NCBI RefSeq assembly: GCF_000741165.1
Contig: NZ_JGYN01000023.1
Location: 45,724 to 109,723 of the forward strand
Source of the DNA: Bifidobacterium biavatii DSM 23969
Lineage (GTDB): Bacteria; Actinomycetota; Actinomycetes; Actinomycetales; Bifidobacteriaceae
DNA: 64,000 nucleotides
Direction: 5' to 3'
A program made the position numbers and the translations under genes. Position 1 is the stretch's first letter. Each line of letters starts with the position of its first letter. Below the pieces are notes generated by a model. The model had not been told where the DNA came from. It saw only the letters and a program-made list of their open reading frames with translations, and did not search any database. Shown here piece after piece: positions 34,101 through 44,317 of the stretch.

Positions 34101-37100
34101 CGAAACGAGAGAGCCGGAAGGCGGCTACCAGCTTGGTGCGGATACCGTGTGGTACGTCGTGTTCCCCGGCAACGATCACGTCAAGAACGATACGTACGAC
34201 GGGTTCTACGATGGCGTGACGATCGACGGCCACTCGCTGATCAAGTCGATGACGACGGTCGAATCGACCGACAAGAACGGTACCGTCACGAGCAAGCCGA
34301 TCGTGCTGCAGACGTACATGCTGCCGGTCAGCAACCAGGGTCGGGTCAAGAAGAGCTTCACGCTGTTCAAGACCGACGAGGGCGGCACGCCGCTCGCCGG
34401 TGCGAAGTTCGAACTGACGAAGGACGGCGACGCAAGCTTTGCGACGCAGACGTGGGACGCCGACGGCAAGACGTCGCATACGTTCACGGACCTCACGCCC
34501 GGCACGTACACGCTCACCGAAACGAAGGCCCCGGACGGCTACGAGACGGCCAAGCCGGTCACGATCGTCGTGACCGATGCCGGCAAGGTGATCGTCGACG
34601 GCAAGGACGCGGCGACCGGCGATGCCGGCACGAACGGCGACAAGCAGAACGTCGTGACCGTGGCCGATTCCAGCGAGACCACGAAGATCCGTGCCACGAA
34701 GATCTGGGATGACGGCGACGGCCGTGACGGCGGCCGCGGCACCGTCACGTTCCAGCTGTGGAAGAAGGTCGGCGACGGCGAGGCGACGCACATGGCCGCG
34801 CAGGACAAGGTGATCCGCCCGAGCGCGATCGGCGACGACCTGACCGTGGAATGGGGCAACCTGCCCGTGATGGAACAGGGCAAGTCCGTGACCTACGAGG
34901 TGCGCGAACAGTACCAGAAGGCCGAAGGCGGCGACAAGGCCGACTACACGCAAGGCCCGGTAACCGATTGCACCGCAAGCGACGCGGACCAAGTCACGCA
35001 CTACTGCGTCACCAACACGCATACGCCAGCCGTCACGCAGATCGCGGTCCGCAAAGTCTGGGACGATGCCGACAATGCCGACAAGCTCCGCCCGAACGAT
35101 GTGACCGTGCGTCTGTACGCCAACGGCAAGGCCACCGACAAGACTGTCGCGCTCAACGAGAAGAACGGCTGGAAGGCTACGTTCGACAACCTGCCCAAGT
35201 ACGAGAACGGCAATCCGATCTCATACACGGTGAAAGAAGACGACGTGCCGGCCAAATACACCGTCGCCGTCACCGGCAGCGCAAGCGCGGGCTTCGTCGT
35301 GACCAACACGCATCATCCCGAATCTGAGGAAATCTACATTTCCAAGCGCGATCTCGGCGGCACCGAAATCGCCGGTGTCGGCATGAAGCTCTCCGGCACG
35401 CTTGCCGACGGCAGTACGTTCAAGACGATCACCTGGACCAGCAAGGCCGGCGCATCGCACGCGGAAAAACTCAAGCCCGGTACCTACCGGCTTGAGGAGA
35501 CCAAGGCCCCGACCGGTTATCGCACCGCCGATCCGATCGACTTCACCGTCGAGCAGGATGAGAAGACCGGCAAGCTCACCATCAAGGTCGACGGCAAACC
35601 GCTCGACGGCAACACGATCGTCATGACCGACGAATACCAGACCCGCCGCGTCACCGTCTCCAAGAAGAGCCTGACCGACGGCGTCGGCGAAATCAAGGGC
35701 GCCAAGCTCGAGATCACCGGCACCACGCTCGCCGGCGAGGACTATTCCTTCCCGTGGACGACCGACGGCACGAACAAGCTCATCACGCTCAACCCCGGCA
35801 CGTACACGCTGCACGAAAGCGAAGCGCCGGCCGGCTATCGCCCCGCATCCGACATCGTGTTCAACGTCAACCTCGACGGCACGGTCACGATCAACGGCAA
35901 GGAGCAAGACAACAACAAAATTGTCATGATCGACGAGCCGGACGAGACGAACGTGACCGTCTCCAAGGTCGCCGTCTCGGGCACCGCCGAACTGCCGGGC
36001 GCCGAATTCAAGCTCACCGGCACCACGTTCGAGAACGACAGCGTACGCGAAACGTGGACGTCGAGCGCGGACGGACCGAAGTCGTTCCAGCTGCCGAACG
36101 GCACGTACAAGCTGGAGGAAACCAAGGCCCCGACCGGCTACGACCTGATCGCCGAGCCGATCGAGTTCACCGTGCACAACGGCAAGGTGATCATCGACGG
36201 CGTGGCCCAGTCCGGCAACGTGATCCGCGTCGAGGATGCGGCCAAGCAGTACGTGAGCATGTCCGTGCGCAAGCGCTGGGAAGACCAGCAGAACAGGGAT
36301 GGCGTACGTACCGGCGTAACCGTATACGCGCAGCTGTACGCGAATGGCAAGCCGATGAAAGGTGACCAGTACCGCGTCAAACTGTATGAATGCCCGCTTA
36401 AGACCACGGATCAAACCAAGACGCAGAATGATACTCAGTGTCCCAACACGGCGGCCGCGCACGACTGGACCGATCTGCCGGCGAAGGACGCTCAGGGCAA
36501 CCGTATCGTCTACACCGTGGACGAGGAACTTTGGGCTGCCGAAGGATATCAGGGCAATCTTAATGACGAGTACCACAACTCGATCAGCAAGAAGCCCGGC
36601 TTGAACGGGTACGAGTTCACGATGACCAACATCCACCAGCCCGACTCGACCAGCATCGAGATCGTCAAGCACTGGGACGACGGCGACGATCAGGACGGTC
36701 TGCGGCCGGACGGCATCGGCATCATCGTGTACGGCGACGCGACCTGCAAGGTGCCGGGGCCGAACAACACCACGGTGGAACAGACCTGTTCCGACCAGCT
36801 CATCACCACCACGCTCGAGCCGAACGGCAACGGCGAATGGAAGTGGACGCTCGAGAACCTGCCGAAGAACAACGCGGACGGCAACCCGTACACGTTCCGC
36901 GTGGTCGAGGACCCGATCGACGGGTACAACGGCTATGACGAGAACGGCCAGTGCACTGCGGCCAATACCGATGGCACGGTTGATGACTCGGCCGAGGGTT
37001 CGGCCGACGGCAAGAAGACGTGCGCTCCCGTGATCACGGTCATCGAGCCGGGGAAGACGGGCAACGAGCACGGCAAGTTCGAGCTGTTCACGATCACCAA

Positions 37101-38292
37101 CAAGCACACGCCGGCCACCGTGGCCGTCACGGTGAACAAGATCTGGGAAGACCAGCAGAACTTCAACGAACAGCGGCCGGGTTCGGTGACGCTGTGGTTG
37201 CTGTCGAGCGTCTGGACCGGTTCCAACGGCTGGCCCGTGCCGCAGTACAATGCGAGCGAGAATGACAAGTGCGCGTCGGACAACACGGATATTTGGGGAC
37301 GCAGCTGCATCGTGCTGACCAAGGCCAACGCGAAGAAGATCGCGGCATCCGACGGTTCGGTTGGTACCGCCGCGGATTCCGACACGGCGGATGGTTCCGA
37401 CTCGTCGGGAGATGCCACTGGGACGACCACCGACCCGGACGTGTGGACGTACACGTTCGAGAACCTGCCGAAGTACTACAAAGGCAAGCTGATCCGCTAC
37501 AGCGTGACCGAACAGCGCGTGCCCAACTACCAGGCCACAATCACCGACACCACCGGCAAGGCGTTGTCGGAACAGACCGATCAGACCGTGATCGATACTG
37601 CAACATCGTCCGATGAATCGACCGGTGACGGTACTACTGCCGACGAACACGCGGCCCCGACCGTCAACGCGTACGATCTGTCGGTCACGAACACGAACCA
37701 ACCGGATACGGCCAGTCTTACCGTATATAAGGCGTGGAACGACTACGACAACGCGGAAAGCAAACGACCGGTCGATAGTGCCGGTCAGCCGGTTATCTAC
37801 GTGCAGCTGTACCAATGCCTGTTTAGCGGCACGACCGAAACGATCAACGGCGTCGAGACGACTGCGTGCGCGGCCAATACGAACGGCGCATCAGCTCTGC
37901 AGAATGTCGACAGCACTATGATCGCGCTCGGCGCTCCGGTGAAACTGATCGGCACCGGAGACAATCCGTGGTCGCATACGTTTAACTACTACACGGATGC
38001 GCAAGGCGTGGCGCACAAGTTGAGCGCGCACAAGACCTACGTCGTGCGCGAGGTCGATAAGGACGGCAATATCATTACGCTGCCCGGCTACGAGTCGCCG
38101 ATCATCACCGGCGACCAGGACACCGGCTACACGATCACCAACACCATCGCCCCAGTCCTGCCGGACACCGGCGGCAACGGCATCGTCCGCACCATGCTGA
38201 TCGGCTTCGCGATGATCGTCCTCAGCGGCGTGTTCTTTGCCCGCCAATACGTCAGCGGCACCAAGCACTCCAAGAAGGGAGGCTCCCGATGA
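31111..38292 (+). pseudogene. Giant LPxTG cell-wall adhesin with SpaA/Cna_B repeats, interrupted by an amber codon
   Basis: One frame runs from 31111 to 38292 (2394 codons) but a TAG sits at codon 101 (31411-31413). Before it are a signal peptide (LSAIIAVLAMLLAGMLVAVP, cleaved near ARA-AD) and the start of an adhesin domain; after it the domain continues without a gap (GDTFTYDLPKGITF). Next come collagen-adhesin-like modules to about residue 930, several SpaA domains with E-box motifs (LTETKAPDGYE, LEETKAPTGY) and Cna_B domains (KIWDDGDG, KVWDDADN, KHWDDGDD, KIWEDQQN, KAWNDYDN). The C-terminus has LPDTG near residue 2350, a membrane helix and a basic tail for sortase anchoring. No sortase gene is nearby. 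The downstream 2265-residue part (from 31495) would lack a signal peptide. CAG to TAG is the simplest cause. The stop overlaps the amylase start. Confidence 0.88.
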
Positions 38293-41200
38293 TTCGGAAC
38301 GCCAAAAAGGCATTTGCCGATGTCATTTCGAGCGAAGGCCGTAGGTCGGAGTCGAGAAATCTTGCCGGGGTCATCGCCTCTGAAAAGATTTCTCCGCTCG
38401 CTTCGCTCGGTCGAAATGACAGTGACGCAGTGGCTCTCCCGGCAAGGGGAGCCAAGATATGGCGAAAGGCATTCGCCCTGTTGCTAGGCACGGCAATGGC
38501 GCTCGGCGCCACCGTCGCCACATCCGCCACTGCGCTCGCGGATGAGACGGACACGACGCAGTCGACGACCACCCAAACCACCACCAAGGACCCAACCAAG
38601 GCGCAGTCCGACGTCACCGTCATTGCATTCCAGCAGTCGTGGAACACGATCGCCAAGGAATGCAAGGCCACTTATGGCCCCGAAGGCGTCGGCTACATCC
38701 AGATCTCCCCGCCGGAGGAATCCGTGCAGGGCACCCAGTGGTGGACCGTCTACCAGCCGATCAGCTACTCGCTCAACTCGCGCTTCGGCACCGAGGATGA
38801 GCTGAAAAGCATGATCCAAACCTGCAACGCGCAAGGCGTGCAGATCATCGCCGACGTCGTCCTCAACCACACGTCCGGACACGACGTGGCATGGGTCGAC
38901 GACCAGTACGGCGTGGCCGGCAGCGCATACAACGGCACGTACGGTCGCTATCCGAACATCGGCGACGGCATCTACCAGTACGAGGAAAGCGGCAACAACC
39001 ACCAGTACGGCCTCGCGTCCGGTGATTTCCATTCGTGCCGCACCAACATCGCCGACTACACGAACGTGACCGAAGTGCAGGAATGCCGCCTGTCGACCAT
39101 GTGGGACCTCAACACTGGTTCCATCCACGTGCAGAACGTGCAGTCCGACTATCTCGCCAAACTGTGGAACCTCGGCGTGCGCGGCTTCCGCATCGACTCC
39201 GCGAAGCACATGAACGTCAACGATCTCAAGGCGCTCAAAGCCCGTCTCGCGGCGAAAATCAACGTCAAGGCAGCCGACATCCCGTTCCAGCAGGAGGTCA
39301 TCTACCACGACGGCGAAGCCAAGGAACTCGCGCCGAGCAACTACACGGTCAACGGTGACGTGACTGAGTTCTCGTACGCGTACCAGCTGCGGCAGGACTT
39401 CAACGGCGACTTGACCAAGCTGCAGTACATCAGCAACGGTCTGCTGCCGAGCGACAAGGCCACCGTGTTCGTGGCGAACTGGGACAGCGCCCGCGGCTCG
39501 GAAACGCTGAACTACGCGTCCGGTTCCAAGTACGAGCTGGCAAACGCGTTCATGCTTGCATACGATTACGGCAAGCCGAAGATCCTGTCGGACTACTACT
39601 TCACGTCCGACAACTCCGATGCGGGCCCGAACGGTACGACCGACACGCGCGTGCCTGACGTCGACTTCGACACGGCGTGCACGGCGGCCGGCAACGGCAC
39701 GAACGATGATGCGTCCGGTGCGGCGACCGTGGCCGCGTCATCCCTGACCGGGCGCAAGCAAGGCGACTGGCTGTGCCAGCAGCGTTGGACGTCGATCCGC
39801 GGCATGATCAGCTTCCACAACGCGGTCACCGGCACATCCGTCGCGAACTGGCAGAACCCCGGCACGAACAACATCGGCTTCTCGCGGCGCGACACGAAGA
39901 CAGGCAAGGACAAGGGCTTCCTCGCGATCAACAACACGCTGCAGGAGCATAAGGAAACGTACCGGACAAGCCTGCCCGACAACGTGTACTGCAATGTGTA
40001 CACGTCGAACGCGAAGTGCGACGAAGTCGAAGTCAAGAACGGTCAGTTCACCACGACGATCGCCAAGCGATCGGCCGTGGCGATTCACGAAGGCGCGACC
40101 AAGGACACGTGGGTCGGCTACGACGGCGTCAACTCCGGCTACGACGACGAACCCGACACCGATCGCATCGGCGACAAGTCGCTGACCATCTACTACAAGC
40201 CGAGCGCCGACTGGGGCGACGACGTGTACATCCAGTACGCGGCCGGCAGCGCGCTGCTCAACAAAGACCCGGTCAAGATGACCAGGTCGACTGACGCGCT
40301 CACCGCGGCGGACGGCACGTGCGCAGGCGCGGATGGCTGGTACCAGATCACCATCCCCGACATCAACACGCAGCGCGTGCGCTACCGGTTCACCAACAGC
40401 GCGACCGGTGCCAACGACGTGCAGTGGGACTATCAGGACGGCATCAGCAAGCTGTACGAAACGGCCGTGGGAACCGCGATCATCGCGGTAAACAACCACG
40501 ACGCGATCATCGGCGTGCCGTTCGCATGCGTGGCATCCGCCAAGACCACGTTCACCGTGCACTTCACCGCGTCCGGCGCGGCGCAGGGACGCGCGGCCGG
40601 CGTGGTCGTGTGGGGCAAGGACGTATCCGGCAACGAACTTGCCGAAAAGTTCTATCCGTTCGGCGCAACCGATGACGACGACGGCAAGCGCATGGAAGTC
40701 ACGCTCAACGGCGACTACACGACGCTGAACTACCGCATCGTCGCATCCGCGACCGATCTCGGAACGCCGGTCACCGGCACGAACGACTCGTACGAGGCAA
40801 GCGTGCTCGACAAGATCGACGGCAACGTGATCTACAAGGTGCGTGGCTCGATCGAAACATGGGTGGACGGCAAGGACGGCAAGTCGTACGATTCGTCGAT
40901 CGAATCGCGCGACCCTGCCGAAATTCCCACGCCGAACGACGTGAAGAACCCGAAGCGGCTCGCCATCACCGTGCATTACATGCGTGCGGACGGCAACTAC
41001 CAGGAGTTCGACCTCGACTCGGACTCGTGGAAGGGCTGGGACATGTGGACATGGTCGAAGGAGTCGAGCTCCGGCAAGGCGGTGGCGTTCACCGGACACG
41101 ACGACTACGGCGTGACCGCGCAATACTCGCTCGACAACCCCTCGACAGGCAACCGTCTGCCGAAGTTCATCCTGCGACAGGGCGGCGACTCGTGGACCAA

Positions 41201-42905
41201 CAAGGACCCGGGCTTCGGTGATCCCGAACAGTACCAGAACAAGGATCGACTCATCCCCGAATCGGCCATCTGCGTCGCGGCCGGTGACGACGAAAACGGC
41301 ACCGCGGAAATCTGGCTCGTCAGCGGCGACCCGACCGTGTACACGCAGCGACCGAACGTGGTCGGCGTGACGTTCGAGACGCGCACCAACTGGTACGTCA
41401 GCGCGCAGGCCGTAAAGGTCGGCGGCAAGGTGTCGCCGATCGCCGACAACCAGATCCCGAAGCGCGACGGCTACTTCTTCCGCGGCTGGACCACGGACGA
41501 AGCTGGACAACACGACTTCTCGTTCGACACTCCGGTGACCGCCCGACTCAAGTTGTGGGCCAAGTACGAGAAGGGCAACCTGGTCACGTTCGACACGGGC
41601 ATCAACTGGAACGTGTCGTCGCAGACCGTGGAGAACGGCGGAACCGTGTCGCCGATCGCGGACAATCAGGTGCCGAAGCGGGACGGGTATCGTCTGGTCG
41701 GCTGGAGCACCAGGTCCGGTAGCAAGGTCGCGGACTTTGCGATCGGCGAGAACGGCACTCCGGTGAACAGTGACATCACGCTGTACGCGGTGTGGGAGAA
41801 GCTCACGTACACCGTGACGTTCGACACGGGCAACGATGGGCCTGCGGTGGACTCTCAGTCCGTTGCGTACGGCGACAAGGTTGCCGCGCCCGATCCTGCT
41901 CCGACGATGGCCGGCAAGCAGTTCCTCGGCTGGACGACGAGCGCGGACGGCAGCACGCCGTACAACTTCGACGCTCCGGTGACGGGCGATCTGACCCTGT
42001 ATGCGAAGTGGGGCGAGGCCGGTGTGACGTATCATCTGGTCACATTCCGCATGAACGCGGGCGATGATGCGGCATCGGTCAAGTCGGACATCCTGCAGTG
42101 GGTTGCGGACGGCGAGGCTATTCTTGCGCCCGATCCGGCGCCGACGCGCGAAGGATACCGTCTTGACGGTTGGACGAAGGATGCCGCCGGTTGGCAGTCG
42201 TTCGACTTTACGGATGCGGTGATGGGTAAGGACGACCTTACGCTGTACGCCAAGTGGGTGCAGGTGTGGACGGTGTCGTTCAACCTTGCCTATGAGTGCA
42301 CGGCTGACGGGTCCTCTGATGGGGCCGGCTCCTCTGGTTCCACCTCTGGCTGCGAGGCTCCGGCTTCGCTGACCGTGGATAACGGATCTACGGTGGCGAA
42401 GTCGTCCAAGCCGGCCGATCCGGTTCGTGACGGCTACACCTTCGAGGGCTGGTACACCGACGCCGACCTGACCACGCCGTTCGTGTTCGAGGGCGAGTCT
42501 AGTGATGGGTCCGGGGCCAAGCCGACGGTGGTGGAGGGTGACCTCACTCTCTACGCCAAGTGGGAGAAGGCCGGCAAGGTGTGGACGATCAAGTTCAACC
42601 TGAACGACGGCAAGGCTCCTACGGTGGGCGACGGCGTGACGGCCGAGGACATCGCCACGCTGAACCCGCAGAAGGTGTACGACGGCGAGAAGCTCATCAA
42701 GCCGGTCAACCCGGTGCGTGAGGGCTACACCTTCCAAGGCTGGACCACCGTGCGTGACGACGCCCTCGCCACAGACAAGGACGGCTCCTTCACCGGCGGC
42801 AGCGCCTTTGGATTCCAGTGGAACGAGGAAGCCAAGCGGTTCGAGAGCATTATTCCGATCGACCGCAATGGCACCCTCTATGCCCTGTGGGAGGTGAAGA
42901 ACTAG
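38289..42905 (+). CDS. Secreted GH13 alpha-amylase with starch-binding modules and InlB-type repeats
   Basis: This extracellular starch hydrolase has 1538 residues. The signal peptide core is RKAFALLLGTAMALGATVA, but it is pushed to about residue 57 by an in-frame palindromic repeat (38321-38421). The GH13 barrel follows, with VVLNHTSGH, nucleophile Asp303 (GFRIDSAKH), acid/base Glu336 (FQQEV) and Asp399 in FVANWDS, where many amylases have NHD. Then come a CBM25/26-like module (about 628-740) and a CBM41-like module (about 890-1015), then six InlB/Flg_new repeats to the end (VTFDTG...GGTVSP...GY...GW types). There is no LPxTG; the repeats probably attach it to the wall. The ATG overlaps the adhesin stop as ATGA, with GGGAGG upstream. 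Confidence 0.9.
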   Translation: MIRNAKKAFADVISSEGRRSESRNLAGVIASEKISPLASLGRNDSDAVALPARGAKIWRKAFALLLGTAMALGATVATSATALADETDTTQSTTTQTTTKDPTKAQSDVTVIAFQQSWNTIAKECKATYGPEGVGYIQISPPEESVQGTQWWTVYQPISYSLNSRFGTEDELKSMIQTCNAQGVQIIADVVLNHTSGHDVAWVDDQYGVAGSAYNGTYGRYPNIGDGIYQYEESGNNHQYGLASGDFHSCRTNIADYTNVTEVQECRLSTMWDLNTGSIHVQNVQSDYLAKLWNLGVRGFRIDSAKHMNVNDLKALKARLAAKINVKAADIPFQQEVIYHDGEAKELAPSNYTVNGDVTEFSYAYQLRQDFNGDLTKLQYISNGLLPSDKATVFVANWDSARGSETLNYASGSKYELANAFMLAYDYGKPKILSDYYFTSDNSDAGPNGTTDTRVPDVDFDTACTAAGNGTNDDASGAATVAASSLTGRKQGDWLCQQRWTSIRGMISFHNAVTGTSVANWQNPGTNNIGFSRRDTKTGKDKGFLAINNTLQEHKETYRTSLPDNVYCNVYTSNAKCDEVEVKNGQFTTTIAKRSAVAIHEGATKDTWVGYDGVNSGYDDEPDTDRIGDKSLTIYYKPSADWGDDVYIQYAAGSALLNKDPVKMTRSTDALTAADGTCAGADGWYQITIPDINTQRVRYRFTNSATGANDVQWDYQDGISKLYETAVGTAIIAVNNHDAIIGVPFACVASAKTTFTVHFTASGAAQGRAAGVVVWGKDVSGNELAEKFYPFGATDDDDGKRMEVTLNGDYTTLNYRIVASATDLGTPVTGTNDSYEASVLDKIDGNVIYKVRGSIETWVDGKDGKSYDSSIESRDPAEIPTPNDVKNPKRLAITVHYMRADGNYQEFDLDSDSWKGWDMWTWSKESSSGKAVAFTGHDDYGVTAQYSLDNPSTGNRLPKFILRQGGDSWTNKDPGFGDPEQYQNKDRLIPESAICVAAGDDENGTAEIWLVSGDPTVYTQRPNVVGVTFETRTNWYVSAQAVKVGGKVSPIADNQIPKRDGYFFRGWTTDEAGQHDFSFDTPVTARLKLWAKYEKGNLVTFDTGINWNVSSQTVENGGTVSPIADNQVPKRDGYRLVGWSTRSGSKVADFAIGENGTPVNSDITLYAVWEKLTYTVTFDTGNDGPAVDSQSVAYGDKVAAPDPAPTMAGKQFLGWTTSADGSTPYNFDAPVTGDLTLYAKWGEAGVTYHLVTFRMNAGDDAASVKSDILQWVADGEAILAPDPAPTREGYRLDGWTKDAAGWQSFDFTDAVMGKDDLTLYAKWVQVWTVSFNLAYECTADGSSDGAGSSGSTSGCEAPASLTVDNGSTVAKSSKPADPVRDGYTFEGWYTDADLTTPFVFEGESSDGSGAKPTVVEGDLTLYAKWEKAGKVWTIKFNLNDGKAPTVGDGVTAEDIATLNPQKVYDGEKLIKPVNPVREGYTFQGWTTVRDDALATDKDGSFTGGSAFGFQWNEEAKRFESIIPIDRNGTLYALWEVKN
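38321..38421. repeat. GTCATTTCGAG palindromic element, copy A (inside the amylase gene)
   Basis: A 101-bp imperfect palindrome bounded by TGTCATTTCGA and TCGAAATGACA lies in frame within the N-region of the amylase signal peptide and encodes about 34 residues. The boundaries match copies at 44959-45065 and 54770-54870. Confidence 0.85.
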
Positions 42906-42913
42906 GAATGCTG

Positions 42914-43064
42914 GTTCCCGGGATTTCTGCCCGAAAATCCCGGGAACTGGGCGTGTGAGGTTTGCGCGGTGAGAACCGCGTCGTTCCGCCAAACCCCGAT
43001 GTTCATTTGTTCATAAATGTGCATTTTCCGGTTCCCGGGATTTTCCCGCCCAATCCCGGGAACC
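42914..43064. repeat. Two copies of a GGTTCCCGGGATT hairpin after the amylase gene
   Basis: The hairpins at 42914-42946 and 43030-43064 both use the arms GGTTCCCGGGATT and its complement. They lie downstream of the amylase stop and precede the strong bidirectional terminator. They may slow RNA polymerase or protect the mRNA 3' end. Confidence 0.7.
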
Positions 43065-43074
43065 AGGCCCGCGC

Positions 43075-43135
43075 AAAAAGGCAGTGCCCGGGTCTCATAT
43101 GAAGGTCATATGGGAACCCGGGCACTGCCTTTTTA
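43075..43135. terminator. Bidirectional rho-independent terminator between amylase and rlmB
   Basis: AAAAAGGCAGTGCCCGGG pairs with CCCGGGCACTGCCTTTTT around an inner CATATGA/TCATATG hairpin. It has A-runs on the left and T-runs on the right, so it serves both convergent genes. Confidence 0.93.
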
Positions 43136-43152
43136 ATATGCCCAGTCAGGAA

Positions 43153-44148
43153 TCACGCCTGCGCTGCGGCGGCCTCGCGGCGCGCACGCGCGACCGCGTA
43201 CAGGCTGATGCCCGCCGCCACCGACGCGTTCAGCGACTCGACCATGTTCGAGATCGGAATGCCGGCGATCGAATCGCACGCCTCACGCACGAGACGGCTC
43301 AGGCCGCTGCCTTCCGAACCGAGCACCACCACGAGCGGGTCGGTTTCAAAACCGGTTTCGCCCACCAGCGCGTCGCCGCCGCCGTCAAGGCCGACCACGT
43401 AGTAGCCGCGCTCCTTGAGGCCGTCGATCGCCTTGTTCAGGTTCACCACGCGCGCCACCGGCATGTGCGCGGCCGCGCCGGCTGACACCTTCCACGCGGC
43501 GGCCGTCACCGAAGCGGACCGGCGCTCCGGCAGGATTACGCCGTTCGCGCCGAACGCGGCGGCCGAACGGATCACCGCGCCCAGGTTCTGCGGGTCGGTC
43601 ACGCCGTCCAGCGCGATGAACAGCGGACGCGCGTTGATGCGCGCCGCGGCCGAATTCGCGGCCTCCATCGCGCGCGCCTTCTTCTCCGCGCGATCGGCCA
43701 GTTCGGCCAGCGACGAATACTCGAACGGCTGCACCTTGAGCACCACGCCCTGATGGTTCGACGAATGCGCGATGCGGTCCATTTCCAGACGATCCGCCTC
43801 CATCAGGCTCAGGCCATTCGCGCTGGCGAGCTTCACGATCTCGCGCGTGCGATCGTCGTGCTCGATGCGCGCGGCGATGTACAGCTGCGAGCTCGGCACG
43901 CCCACGCGCAGCGCTTCGAGCACTGCGTTGCGGCCGATAACCAGATCGTCGGAATCCGACGTGAACTTGGCCGCGCGGCGACGGGCCGCAAGACGCGGAT
44001 CCGCCATTTTGCGCCGGTCGGCGATCTTCTTTGCTCGGTATGCCTTGTGATAGACGCGGTCTTCGGCCTTGGGAGTCGCTCCCCGGCCGCGAAGCGCGTT
44101 GCGATGCTTTCCACCCGACCCCTTGGTCGGTCCTTTCTTAATAGCCAT
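43153..44148 (-). CDS. rlmB: SpoU-type 23S rRNA 2'-O-methyltransferase RlmB
   Basis: A knotted SPOUT methyltransferase. The short basic N-terminus (AIKKGPTKGSGGKHRNAL) leads into the L30e-like substrate-binding domain starting VIGRNAVLEALR. SPOUT motifs follow: LDGVTDPQNLGAVIRSAAAF, VVVLGSEGSGLSRLVREACD and IPISNMVESLNASVAAGI. Together they place it in the RlmB/TrmH group, which modifies G2251 of 23S rRNA. The ATG at 44148 gives 331 residues; an ATG three codons upstream (44157) is also possible, with GGGAG closer to it. It converges on the amylase gene. Confidence 0.9.
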   Translation of the reverse strand: MAIKKGPTKGSGGKHRNALRGRGATPKAEDRVYHKAYRAKKIADRRKMADPRLAARRRAAKFTSDSDDLVIGRNAVLEALRVGVPSSQLYIAARIEHDDRTREIVKLASANGLSLMEADRLEMDRIAHSSNHQGVVLKVQPFEYSSLAELADRAEKKARAMEAANSAAARINARPLFIALDGVTDPQNLGAVIRSAAAFGANGVILPERRSASVTAAAWKVSAGAAAHMPVARVVNLNKAIDGLKERGYYVVGLDGGGDALVGETGFETDPLVVVLGSEGSGLSRLVREACDSIAGIPISNMVESLNASVAAGISLYAVARARREAAAAQA

Positions 44149-44317
44149 AGGGGCCATTCTCCCAGCACCCCGCGCCAAACCGGCTTTGCGCGTGCGCGGT
44201 TGCGTGGTCGCGTTGCGGGGTCGGCCGGAGTATCGGGCGGGTGCTGCCGTGCCGTGTCCTTGTCGTGCTGTTGCCGTGCTGGCTGGGTGCGGCCGGCACG
44301 CGAGTAAGGTATGTGGG

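Noticed and set aside
31645..35022. A 1125-residue open frame on the minus strand opposite the adhesin gene
   Set aside because: It mirrors the codon structure of the real gene. Its translation is Val/Arg/Asp-rich without domains, and long antisense frames are expected in high-GC coding DNA.
31111..38292. A pilus operon with class C sortase
   Set aside because: The next gene is an amylase, and no sortase or second pilin is found in the window, so a lone surface adhesin is more likely.
44069..44317. N-terminal extension of the MFS protein by 83 residues
   Set aside because: The segment overlaps the rlmB start region on the other strand and is Pro/Arg/Cys-rich; the first membrane helix fits the GTG at 44318.
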